In this document: piece after piece, positions 26,198-34,013 of the stretch
Numbering within the stretch: position 1 is the stretch's first letter
How the letters are laid out: the number at the start of each line of letters is the position of its first letter
NCBI GenBank assembly: GCA_024276675.1
Contig: JAJRWT010000017.1
Span: 23,098-87,097, forward strand
Direction: 5' to 3'
Source: Myxococcota bacterium
Lineage (GTDB): Bacteria > Myxococcota_A > UBA796 > JAFGLY01
DNA: 64,000 bases
Program-made: the position numbers and the translations under genes
Notes under the pieces: generated by a model
What the model was told of the DNA's origin: nothing
Databases searched by the model: none
What the model saw: the letters and a program-made list of their open reading frames with translations, nothing else

Positions 26198-27457
26198 ATG
26201 GGCAAGACGTTTGCAGAAAAGGTACTGGCACGCAAGTCGGGTCAGGAAGATGTCATCCCGGGGCAGATCGTCATCGTTCGGCCGGATCACCTGCTCACCC
26301 ACGACAACACCGCCGCGATAATCGGCAAGATCGGCGCCGAACTTCGGGAGTTCGGTGTGGCAAGGAAGGAGATGCCAGTCATCGTATTGGACCACGTCAC
26401 TCCTGCCGCCAGTGAAAAAACCGCCACCAACCACAAGAACATCCGCGAGTTCGTGGACAGATACGGAATTGCCAACTTTTACGACGTCGGAACCGGCATC
26501 TGCCACCAGGTTGTGATGGAGAAGGGGCATGCAAAACCCGCATCCATCATCGTGGGGAGCGATTCCCACACCTGCTCCTACGGTGCTCTGGGAGTTTTCT
26601 CGACAGGAATCGACCGTACCGAGGCTGCCGCCCTCCTCTTGAGAGGAGAGACCTGGCTTCGCGTACCCGAGACCATAAAGGTGGAACTGAAGGGTAGGTT
26701 CCAACCCGGTGTTACCGCCAAGGATCTCGTCCTCACCATTATCGGCGACATAGGAGCCGATGGAGCCTCCTACCAGGCCGTGGAGTTCCACGGGAACGTG
26801 GCTGCCCTGAGTATCGAAGATCGCATAACGGTTGCCAACATGGGAATAGAGATGGGCGCCAAGGTGGCCGTGTTCCCGGTGGATCGACTCACCCGGGACT
26901 ACCTGGAATCGGTTGGCGTGAGTGAGAGCGACTACGATGCCCTCTGGGCCGATCCCGATGCCAACTACATCCGGGTGTTGGAGTATGACCTGGCTGCAAT
27001 CGAGCCAGTGTTGGCCTTCCCTCACACCGTAGACAACGTGAAACCTCTTGCCGAGGGGAACGGCCTGGTATTTCAGCAACTCCTGCTGGGAACCTGTACC
27101 AACGGAAGGCTCGGCGACCTGGAAACTGCTGCCGACATCCTGGACGGGCACAGCGTCGCCCCTGGGATCAGATTGCTGGTTCTGCCTGCCTCCAGGCAAA
27201 TCTTCGATCAGGCTCTTGAAAAGGGGGTAATCGCCAGGTTGAGTAGGGCTGGGGCTGTGATCCTGCCTCCGGGTTGTGGTCCATGTCTGGGCGCACATCA
27301 GGGTGTACTCGCACCTGGAGAACGCTGTTTGAGCACGGCAAATCGTAACTTCAAGGGTCGTATGGGCTGCAAGGCCGCCGAGATCTACCTGGCCAGCGCC
27401 GCCACCGTGGCCGCAACGGCAGTGGCTGGTACGTTGAGCGACCCGCGGGAACTGTGA
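26198..27457 (+). CDS. LeuC-type (de)hydratase, large subunit
   Basis: A 419-residue aconitase-superfamily large subunit of the LeuC/homoaconitase type. Fe-S cysteines are in LLGTCTNG and PPGCGPCLG. Other hallmarks are DHVTPAAS, GSDSHTCSYGALG and NRNFKGRMG, all intact and continuous. Together with the small subunit at 27505-27990 it would form a heterodimeric hydro-lyase. Family members act on 3-isopropylmalate, homocitrate, 2,3-dimethylmalate or citrate. Because a fused aconitase already precedes it, this pair may have a different substrate; I cannot name it. Ends in TGA. Confidence 0.88.
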   Translation: MGKTFAEKVLARKSGQEDVIPGQIVIVRPDHLLTHDNTAAIIGKIGAELREFGVARKEMPVIVLDHVTPAASEKTATNHKNIREFVDRYGIANFYDVGTGICHQVVMEKGHAKPASIIVGSDSHTCSYGALGVFSTGIDRTEAAALLLRGETWLRVPETIKVELKGRFQPGVTAKDLVLTIIGDIGADGASYQAVEFHGNVAALSIEDRITVANMGIEMGAKVAVFPVDRLTRDYLESVGVSESDYDALWADPDANYIRVLEYDLAAIEPVLAFPHTVDNVKPLAEGNGLVFQQLLLGTCTNGRLGDLETAADILDGHSVAPGIRLLVLPASRQIFDQALEKGVIARLSRAGAVILPPGCGPCLGAHQGVLAPGERCLSTANRNFKGRMGCKAAEIYLASAATVAATAVAGTLSDPREL

Positions 27458-27467
27458 CCGCAAGTCG

Positions 27468-27487
27468 GGCGCATATATGGATGCGCC
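27468..27487 (+). repeat. intercistronic hairpin between the LeuC-type and LeuD-type genes
   Basis: GGCGCAT (27468-27474) and ATGCGCC (27481-27487) form a 7-bp stem with a six-base loop. GGAGG for the next gene follows about ten bases later. There is no T-run. Confidence 0.45.
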
Positions 27488-27504
27488 TCTGAAGGAGGTT
27501 TTCT

Positions 27505-27990
27505 ATGAAGGTCTGGAAGTATGGTGACGACATCAACACCGACATGCTCTTCCCCGGGAAGTACACATACTCGTGTGGTACCGCGGAAGAAATCATCCCC
27601 CACCTCTTCGAAGATCTGGATCCCGATTTCTCAAAGGCAGTGTCCTCCGGCGATCTGCTGTTCGTCGGAAAGAACTTTGGCTGTGGCAGTTCCAGGGAAC
27701 AGCCGGTGCTCGGGCTCCGGGCGGTCGGAGTAGCCGCCATCATCGGCAAGGGATTTGCCAGGATTTTCTACCGGGCCGCCATCAACCAGGGGCTTGTACT
27801 CGTGGAATGCCCCGAAGCCGTGGATGCCTATGAACCCGGAGACAAAGTCAGCTTCGACCTGGAGGGTGGCACGGTGAAGGTGGGGGATGGTGTTTTTACC
27901 TTTCCAAGGCTTCCGCCGGAAATTCTGGCTATTCGTGATGCCGGGGGCCTTCTACCTTATACCATCGACAAGCTCAGGGAAGGCCGTTGA
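27505..27990 (+). CDS. LeuD-type (de)hydratase, small subunit
   Basis: A 161-residue small subunit (swivel domain) of the aconitase superfamily, normal for archaeal/bacterial LeuD-type proteins. The signature DDINTDMLFPGKYT is near the N-terminus and GKNFGCGSSREQP near residue 55, where the second substrate-recognition loop begins. GGAGG lies upstream of the ATG. It pairs with the large subunit directly upstream. Ends in TGA. Confidence 0.9.
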   Translation: MKVWKYGDDINTDMLFPGKYTYSCGTAEEIIPHLFEDLDPDFSKAVSSGDLLFVGKNFGCGSSREQPVLGLRAVGVAAIIGKGFARIFYRAAINQGLVLVECPEAVDAYEPGDKVSFDLEGGTVKVGDGVFTFPRLPPEILAIRDAGGLLPYTIDKLREGR

Positions 27991-28041
27991 GCCAAACCTG
28001 GATCATTTGCCTTCCATGCCTGGAATTCAAGGAGAACCATC

Positions 28042-29148
28042 GTGAGTCCACAAGAAAAGAAACCTGGTTGGGGGACCTCGGTAACGAGAGTTGCCCCCAA
28101 CAGCCTGCTCATTTCCGGCTACCCTCTCGAAGAATTGATCGAGGGATCCACGCTTCTGGAGACCGCCCATCTCCTGGTGGACGGTGAGCTACCCTCCGCG
28201 AAACAACTCGAGGAGCACTTGGCCACGGCTGCAACGGCGGTGGCTCTCTCCGCGCCTCCCGTGGTCAGGTTCAAAGGGGAGCCCATCTCCCAGGTTCTCG
28301 CAAAGCAGCTCATGAACGACGCAGACCTGGCTGCAATCGACGAGAAGGCCGAAGGCGGGAGGGTCAGGAAGACCGTGTTCGCATTGGGGCGTTTTGTGCG
28401 GTATCTTGCCGACAACCTTGGTAATGCTGCGGCGCTCGATGCTGTTGGTAAAGGTGCGCCGTTTTCCCATGCCATCTTTGCTACCGTGACGGGGGAAGGC
28501 GACGCGGACCCTGCGAGAGCCAGGATGATCGAGGCCATGATCGTCGCTTCGGTTGACCATGGAGTTACGCCACCATCCGCCCAGGCCACCATCATCGCTT
28601 CTTCCGTGAGGGGTACCTACGAGACCGCGGTGGCCGCTGGAATCGGGGCCATAACGGATGTCCACGGCGGTGCGGGGGCAATGGCTGCCGAGTTTTTCCT
28701 GGCTTGCGCCAGGATGGCACGGGAAGAAGATCTGGAAATTGAAATTGCCACTCACAAGATGGTCTCCGGATACGTCGCGGAAAAGAAACGCATCAAGGGC
28801 CTGGGGCATCGTGTACATACCGAGGATCCCCGGAGAAACGTGCTCTGGAAGCTGGCAGACTAAAATGCCGTTTCGGGTACCTGCATTGAGGTGTCCAGGA
28901 TTGTCGGGGAGACCTTCTTCAAGATCAGGGGCAAAAACCTGCCCATCAACGTTGACGGAGTGATCGGTGCAATCGTCGCCGATCTGGGGATTCCTTCCTC
29001 TTTGGCCAAGGCTCTGTTCGTGTACGGCCGCGTGGCCGGTCTGTCGGCTCATCACTACGAAGAGATCTCCACCCAGAGGCCCATGCGGCGGATCAACTTC
29101 TCCGAGGCCGTCTACCAGGGCAAAGATCTCCGGCACTACAAGAGCTGA
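28042..29148 (+). CDS. citrate synthase / citryl-CoA lyase-type enzyme, with in-frame TAA
   Basis: From the GTG at 28042 (AAGGAG upstream) to TGA at 29146-29148, 368 codons including TAA at 28861-28863 (codon 274). Before it: KPGWGTSVTRVAPN, DHGVTPPSAQATIIASS, GLGHRVHTEDPR (catalytic His region), then NVLWKLAD. After it, same frame: NAVSGTCIEVSRIV, then LPINVDGVIGAIVADLG with the catalytic Asp, then AGLSAHHYEEISTQRPMRRI, which ends normal citrate synthase-family proteins. Under the standard code the product lacks the catalytic Asp and ~95 residues. In homologues LAD is typically followed by Glu or another charged residue. The short form with this N-terminal pattern is typical of enzymes annotated as citryl-CoA lyase. 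With the SucC/SucD-type ligase downstream, it could cleave citryl-CoA, or make citrate. Confidence 0.85.
28861..28863 (+). other. in-frame TAA inside the citrate synthase-type enzyme
   Basis: Codons read CTG GCA GAC TAA AAT GCC GTT TCG. The protein reads LAD-stop-NAVSG on either side and the flanks match one continuous family domain. The active-site Asp lies downstream. TAA is one base from GAA (Glu). Confidence 0.9.
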
Positions 29149-29283
29149 AAACAGGAAGTTGCTGCGCCGTTCCGGAGCACCTTCGTGGAAACGAGCGTGG
29201 CCACGATGGCAGACGCGATCGTTTGAACAGTTCTCCGGCAGTGGCCAGTAACCAGGAACAATCTCAGACAAGGCGAAGAAAAA

Positions 29284-31428
29284 ATGACGCTGGATTTGCA
29301 ACCGTTCTTCAGCCCCGGGTCCATAGCGATCATCGGGGCATCGTCCAACTTCCAGGCAATTAGCGGCAAGCCTTTCCGTTTCTTGCTGGAACATGGCTAC
29401 AAGGGCGACATCTATCCAATCAATCCCAAGTACGACGAGATCAAAGGCTACCGTTGTTACAAGAGCATACTGGATGTACCGGGCCCCGTTGACGCCGCGC
29501 TCATCGCTGTCAACTTCAAGCTGGTACTACCCATGTTGCAGCAATGTGTGAAGAAGGGCGTCAAGTTCGCCACGATCTTTGCATCCGGCTTTGCGGAATC
29601 CGGAGCCGAGGGCAAGGCCTTGCAGGTGAAGATCGGTGAGTTGGCAAAGGAGTCCGGGCTTGGCATCTGTGGTCCCAACTGTCAGGGAATGGTGAACCTC
29701 AAAGAAGGCATAGTGGGCGGCTTCAGCGCGTCTTTCGAAATACGGCCTCTGTTGAAGGGGCCCATTGGCTACGTCACGCAGAGCGGTGCACTGGGGTATT
29801 CAATCTTCAACCTGGCCCAGGAATCCGGGGTGGGCTTCAGCTTCATCGTGAGTACGGGCAACGAGGTTGACCTCCACTCTCTGGATTTCCTGGAATACAT
29901 GATCGAAGATCCCGAAACAGACATGGTGGTGGCATACCTGGAAGGGATCAAAAATGGCAAGCAGTTCGCGAGGCTTGCCAACCGTGCCCTGGAGCTGGGG
30001 AAACCCATCGCCGCTCTCAAGGTGGGTCGATCAGAGATCGGGCAGAAAGCCGCGGCATCACACACGGGCTCCCTCACCGGCTCCGATGCTGTCTTCGACG
30101 CATTCTTCCGCCAGAAGGGCATTATTCGCGCCGACGACATCGAAGACTTGATCGACGTGGCGGCCCTTCGCCAGAGCATAAGCCACATGCCCCAGGGAAA
30201 GGGGCTTGGTATCATCACCACCTCCGGCGGAGCGGGCATCCTGGTGGCTGACGCGGCGGTGGACCTGGATCTGGACATCCCCGAGCTGGATGAAAAAACC
30301 AGGGAAACCATCATGGAGGTCATCCCTCCCTATGGTTCCGCACTCAACCCTGTGGACGTCACCGCCCAGGTCATAAACGTGGCCGACGATTTCATGAAGG
30401 TCCTCCAGGCCATGTTGGACAATCCCGACATTCATGCCCTGGTCATCGTCATTACCATGATTTCCGGTGCTTCCGGGCACAAGATGGCCCAGGATATCGT
30501 CAAGATGGCGGGTGTTTCCGACAAGCCCATGGTCGTCGCCTGGACCGCCGGTGAGCGCCTCATGGGCGAAAACCTCAAGGTGCTTTCCGACGGCGGCGTG
30601 CAGTATTTCAACTCACCGGTGCGGGCGGTAAAGGCCATGGGATCGCTGATGCGTTTCAGTGCTCATCGCACGGAAGTCCTGCGCAGGACCGAATCGCCGC
30701 GTTCCCCCGGCATTCCGGAAGGGGCTATGGGAACCGCATCTGCCATCCTCGCCGAGACCGGCAAGAGCCTGACGGAACACCAGGGCAAGCTCTTTCTGCA
30801 GAGCTACGGCATTCCCACCACCAGGGAAGATGTTGCCACTTCCCAGGAAGAAGCGGTCCGTATCGGTGAGTCCATCGGCTTTCCGCTGGCCCTCAAGATT
30901 GACTCCCCAGACATCCTCCACAAGACCGAAGCCGGGGGGCTCAAGCTTGGGATCTCCAGCCGGGAAGAACTCGTGTCAGCCTACGACCAGGTCTTGTCCA
31001 ATTGCAGGAGCTACGCTCCCGATGCTCGCATCGACGGTGTACTGGTTCAAGAAATGGTGAGCGGTGGCACGGAGGTGATTGTTGGACTGAACAACGACCC
31101 CTTGCTCGGTCCCACGGTGATGTTCGGGCTCGGTGGGATATTCGTAGAGATCCTGAAGGATGTCTCGCTTCGCGTGGCCCCGGTGGACTACGAAGACGCC
31201 ATGTCCATGATACGCGAGATCAAGGGCTACAAGGTGTTGGCCGGCGCCAGGGGTAGAACACCCATGGACGTGGAAGCCATTGCCGATGTACTGGTGAAGG
31301 TGAGCTGCATGGCGATGGACCTGGAGGACCAGATCTCCGAACTCGACATCAATCCACTCCTGGTCCTTCCTCGAGGGCGGGGAGTGTGTGTCGCCGATGC
31401 CCTGGTCATCAAAACCGACCGCGGATAG
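29284..31428 (+). CDS. acetate/acyl-CoA ligase (ADP-forming), fused alpha-beta
   Basis: A 714-residue fused ADP-forming acyl-CoA synthetase (acetate thiokinase type). The N-terminal CoA-binding domain starts FFSPGSIAIIGASSNFQAISG and has the Rossmann-type GVGFSFIVSTGNEVDL. The phospho-His is in AASHTGSLTGSDAVFDAF. The C-terminal ~230 residues are an ATP-grasp domain (ALKIDSPDILHKTEAGGLKLG, IVGLNNDPLLGPTVMFGLGG, DINPLLVLP). It would make ATP from acetyl-CoA or another acyl-CoA, or activate the acid. The operon context links it to CoA-ester interconversion with the SucC/SucD-type pair downstream. Ends in TAG. Confidence 0.9.
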   Translation: MTLDLQPFFSPGSIAIIGASSNFQAISGKPFRFLLEHGYKGDIYPINPKYDEIKGYRCYKSILDVPGPVDAALIAVNFKLVLPMLQQCVKKGVKFATIFASGFAESGAEGKALQVKIGELAKESGLGICGPNCQGMVNLKEGIVGGFSASFEIRPLLKGPIGYVTQSGALGYSIFNLAQESGVGFSFIVSTGNEVDLHSLDFLEYMIEDPETDMVVAYLEGIKNGKQFARLANRALELGKPIAALKVGRSEIGQKAAASHTGSLTGSDAVFDAFFRQKGIIRADDIEDLIDVAALRQSISHMPQGKGLGIITTSGGAGILVADAAVDLDLDIPELDEKTRETIMEVIPPYGSALNPVDVTAQVINVADDFMKVLQAMLDNPDIHALVIVITMISGASGHKMAQDIVKMAGVSDKPMVVAWTAGERLMGENLKVLSDGGVQYFNSPVRAVKAMGSLMRFSAHRTEVLRRTESPRSPGIPEGAMGTASAILAETGKSLTEHQGKLFLQSYGIPTTREDVATSQEEAVRIGESIGFPLALKIDSPDILHKTEAGGLKLGISSREELVSAYDQVLSNCRSYAPDARIDGVLVQEMVSGGTEVIVGLNNDPLLGPTVMFGLGGIFVEILKDVSLRVAPVDYEDAMSMIREIKGYKVLAGARGRTPMDVEAIADVLVKVSCMAMDLEDQISELDINPLLVLPRGRGVCVADALVIKTDRG

Positions 31429-31442
31429 CCTTAGCCATACCT

Positions 31443-31466
31443 GGCCACTGGGGGTTCCCGGTGGCC
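31443..31466 (+). repeat. intercistronic hairpin before the SucC-type gene
   Basis: GGCCAC (31443-31448) and GTGGCC (31461-31466) form a perfect 6-bp outer stem. Inside, GGGGG and CCC can pair further. No T-run follows, so a processing or attenuation element is as likely as a terminator. Confidence 0.4.
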
Positions 31467-31512
31467 GCTCGCCACCTGGAAAGAAAGCAGACAGACAGAC
31501 AAAGGAGAGGCA

Positions 31513-33003
31513 ATGCCAGCCTTACCCGAGTACAAGACACGCGAGCTTCTCGCGAATATCGGGATCCCCATCGTAGAGGGGATCTTCGTGGCCGCAACAT
31601 CTCCCATTCCCCGTGATCTTCCAGAGCCGCCGGTGTTCCTGAAGGCCCAGATTCCCGGTGCCACAAGCCGCGCAAAGCACGGCCTGGTGAGGCGGGCAGA
31701 CACCAGGGAAGGACTACTCAAGGACCTGAAGGAACTGCTGGCCCCCGGACCGTGGGGGCAGGCCGAGGGAGTGCTGGTTGCCAAGGGAGCCGACCTCGTG
31801 GGCGAGTACTACGCGGCATGTACCCTCGATTTCGGCAGTGCCGAACGGCTACCAAGCGGCATATTGTTGTTCAGTGCCGAAGGTGGTTCGGGGGTCGAGG
31901 AAAGGGCATCCACCCTGGTGAAGATCCCCTTTTCCTTGATGGATCCCCCACCCACGGAGCACATCGCCCAACAGCTTCAGGATGTTGCCAACCCGGCACT
32001 GGTAGCGGAGTTCCTCCATGGGCTCATGAACACTTTCAACCGCTACAAGCTGATGGTCCTGGAAACAAATCCCATAGGCGTTCTTGCCGATGGTTCCGTT
32101 CTTGCCATCGACTGCCGGGCGGAGTTCGAGTCCAGGGCGGTTTCCAGGGCGGACAGGCAATTGTTCGAAAGTGCCCCTGGGGGAGGCGAGCAGCTCACGC
32201 CATTGGAGCGCCTGGTGGAAAAGATCAACGAGGCGGATCCCTCGGGAACGGGGTTCCTGCGCGAAAACCGCGAGGAAGCACCAGAAGGCGCATGGAGAGT
32301 GGCTACCAACCTCTGCGGAGGCGGTGGCAAGATGCTCTGGGAGATGACCACCGGGGCACGGCGAGACATCTTCACCATGAACGAATCGGATACCTCCGGT
32401 GGCCTTTCGGCTTTCAAGAGCTACCGCGTGCTTCGGGCCATTCTTTCCCAGCAGGGCGCGCAGGTGCTGCTGCTCACGGGGTCTGGCATGGCCTTCCAGA
32501 GCCAGCATCACCTGGCAGCCGCCGTGTGGAAGGCGCTGAGGGAAAGCCCCACGCCCCTTCCCGCACTGTTGCGTTTCGGCGGTACCGACGAAGACAAGGC
32601 GCGGGCTCTGTTTGAGAGGGTAGCAGCCGATCTGCCGGTTCCGGTCAAGACCTACCGAGCCGAGATATTCCCCAATGCAATGGTCGACGACATCGCCGAT
32701 CTGGCACTCACCTCGCCCATGCAGGTCGAACCTCCTCCGGAGCCGGAGGGCGAACCCGTTTTCTCCGTCAAGGTTCCTCCTGCGGATTTCTATTTCTATC
32801 CCGAGAAATGCGACGGCGACGAGGAACCCGAGTGTGTCTCGGTCTGCCCCACCGGCTTTCTGGAATGGAACGTGGAAGAACGGAATATTCAACCCAAGGA
32901 GGGAGCCAGGTGTATCGGTTGCCTGATGTGCGAAACGGCTTCCCTGCTGGATGGCAACGGTGAACTTCGAATCAGGCTCGCCATGCCTGCCGAGGTGGAC
33001 TGA
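31513..33003 (+). CDS. SucC-like ATP-grasp CoA ligase fused to a C-terminal ferredoxin domain
   Basis: A 496-residue protein. Residues ~1-200 look like the succinyl-CoA synthetase beta/ATP-citrate lyase ATP-grasp domain (VFLKAQIPGATSRAKHG, VLETNPIGVLADGSVLAIDC). Residues ~260-400 form the CoA-ligase fold (NLCGGGGKMLWEMTTGARRD, RFGGTDEDKA). The last ~90 residues are a ferredoxin-like domain, with cysteines in KCDGDEEPECVSVCP and RCIGCLMCE. This arrangement (CxxCxxC plus a CP) resembles the FixX/ETF-QO ferredoxin and can hold at least one [4Fe-4S] cluster. A CoA ligase joined to an electron-carrying domain is unusual. It may be the large subunit of a citryl- or succinyl-CoA synthetase. The TGA overlaps the ATG of the SucD-like gene. 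Confidence 0.8.
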   Translation: MPALPEYKTRELLANIGIPIVEGIFVAATSPIPRDLPEPPVFLKAQIPGATSRAKHGLVRRADTREGLLKDLKELLAPGPWGQAEGVLVAKGADLVGEYYAACTLDFGSAERLPSGILLFSAEGGSGVEERASTLVKIPFSLMDPPPTEHIAQQLQDVANPALVAEFLHGLMNTFNRYKLMVLETNPIGVLADGSVLAIDCRAEFESRAVSRADRQLFESAPGGGEQLTPLERLVEKINEADPSGTGFLRENREEAPEGAWRVATNLCGGGGKMLWEMTTGARRDIFTMNESDTSGGLSAFKSYRVLRAILSQQGAQVLLLTGSGMAFQSQHHLAAAVWKALRESPTPLPALLRFGGTDEDKARALFERVAADLPVPVKTYRAEIFPNAMVDDIADLALTSPMQVEPPPEPEGEPVFSVKVPPADFYFYPEKCDGDEEPECVSVCPTGFLEWNVEERNIQPKEGARCIGCLMCETASLLDGNGELRIRLAMPAEVD

Positions 33004-33974
33004 TGAGCGGTATACTCAAGTACCTGGTTGGAATCGAGACTCCCCAGACCCTGGTCTTCGGGATAACGGGCAGGCAAGGCCGAAGCCGGAGCCGCCTGAT
33101 GAAAAAGATGGGCACAAGGATCCTCGCAGGGGTCACCCCTGGGAAAGGAGGGCAGGAAGTCGACGGCGTGCCCGTTTTCAACTCTGCCTTCGAAGCTCGT
33201 GAGGCATTTCCCGAGTTGAATTGTGCGGTCACATATGTACCAGCGGGAGCCATAAGGAAGGCTGCGCTGGAAGCCATGGATGCCGGGCTCAAGTTCCTCG
33301 TGTTGACGGCCGATGGTGTGCCGACCCACGACGCCGCCGCACTCAAGGAGCACTCGGTCAAGACCGGGTGCAAGTTCCTGGGTCCCAACACAGTGGGCAT
33401 GCTGGATACCGATGGCTACCTTTTCGGTCTCATAGGCGGGAGCGCCACCTGGGCAAAAAAGAACTACCTGCCAGGTAGTGTAGGAGTCATCTCGCGTTCC
33501 GGGGGGCTTTCCCAGTTGCTGGGGGCCTTCCACTGCCGCAGAAATCTCCCCGGCCCACGGGAAGATGGCACATTCGGCCCTCTCTGGGGCGAGGACTACC
33601 CCGGTATCACCTCGGTTATGTGTACTGGTGGCGATCCCATCCCCGGTGTCACCATGTTGGACGCGGCGCTGGCCTTCCAGGCAGATCCTCGCACCAAGGT
33701 CATCGTGGCCTATGGAGAAACCGGCACCACACAGGAAAACGACCTGGCAAGGGAAATCGTTGCCGGACGCATCAACAAACCGATGATCGTGTTCCTGGGT
33801 GGATTGTTCACCAAGGCAGGAGTCGCACAGAGTCACGCTGGCGCCATGATACGCAACGTCGAGGAGTCATACGAGGCCAAGCGCAAGGCCTTGGAGGACG
33901 CCGGTGTAATCGTCGTGGAACGACCGGACGCCGTGTTCGCCCAAACCGCCAAGGCGCTGGGGCTGCACGCCTGA
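33003..33974 (+). CDS. SucD-like CoA ligase, alpha subunit
   Basis: A 323-residue alpha subunit of the succinyl-CoA synthetase/citryl-CoA synthetase family. The CoA-binding domain begins TLVFGITGRQGRSRSR, followed by GPNTVGMLDTDG and the catalytic phospho-His in QSHAGAMIRNVEESYEAK. The ATG overlaps the SucC-like stop, so the pair is translationally coupled and likely forms a complex. With the citryl-CoA lyase-type gene the pair could make citryl-CoA synthetase (the two-step citrate cleavage of Hydrogenobacter-type reductive TCA cycles). Succinyl-CoA synthetase is the simpler alternative. Last gene of the plus-strand operon. Ends in TGA. Confidence 0.85.
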   Translation: MSGILKYLVGIETPQTLVFGITGRQGRSRSRLMKKMGTRILAGVTPGKGGQEVDGVPVFNSAFEAREAFPELNCAVTYVPAGAIRKAALEAMDAGLKFLVLTADGVPTHDAAALKEHSVKTGCKFLGPNTVGMLDTDGYLFGLIGGSATWAKKNYLPGSVGVISRSGGLSQLLGAFHCRRNLPGPREDGTFGPLWGEDYPGITSVMCTGGDPIPGVTMLDAALAFQADPRTKVIVAYGETGTTQENDLAREIVAGRINKPMIVFLGGLFTKAGVAQSHAGAMIRNVEESYEAKRKALEDAGVIVVERPDAVFAQTAKALGLHA

Positions 33975-33980
33975 TGAGTA

Positions 33981-34010
33981 GATCCACCGGGTGGATATGC
34001 CCGGTGGATC
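33981..34010. terminator. bidirectional terminator between convergent operons
   Basis: A perfect inverted repeat of 11-bp arms, GATCCACCGGG (33981-33991) and CCCGGTGGATC (34000-34010), with an 8-base loop, sits exactly between the SucD-like gene and the convergent acetyl-CoA hydrolase gene. No long T-run follows, so it may be a bidirectional structural terminator. Confidence 0.65.
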
Positions 34011-34013
34011 ACG

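Noticed and set aside
14858..28863. Frameshift as the explanation of the three interrupted genes
   Set aside because: In each case the reading frame is unchanged on both sides of TAA. Only the TAA codon itself breaks the protein.
14858..28863. Selenocysteine or pyrrolysine at the interruptions
   Set aside because: Those use UGA and UAG. All three interruptions are UAA, and no SECIS-like hairpin or related gene was seen.
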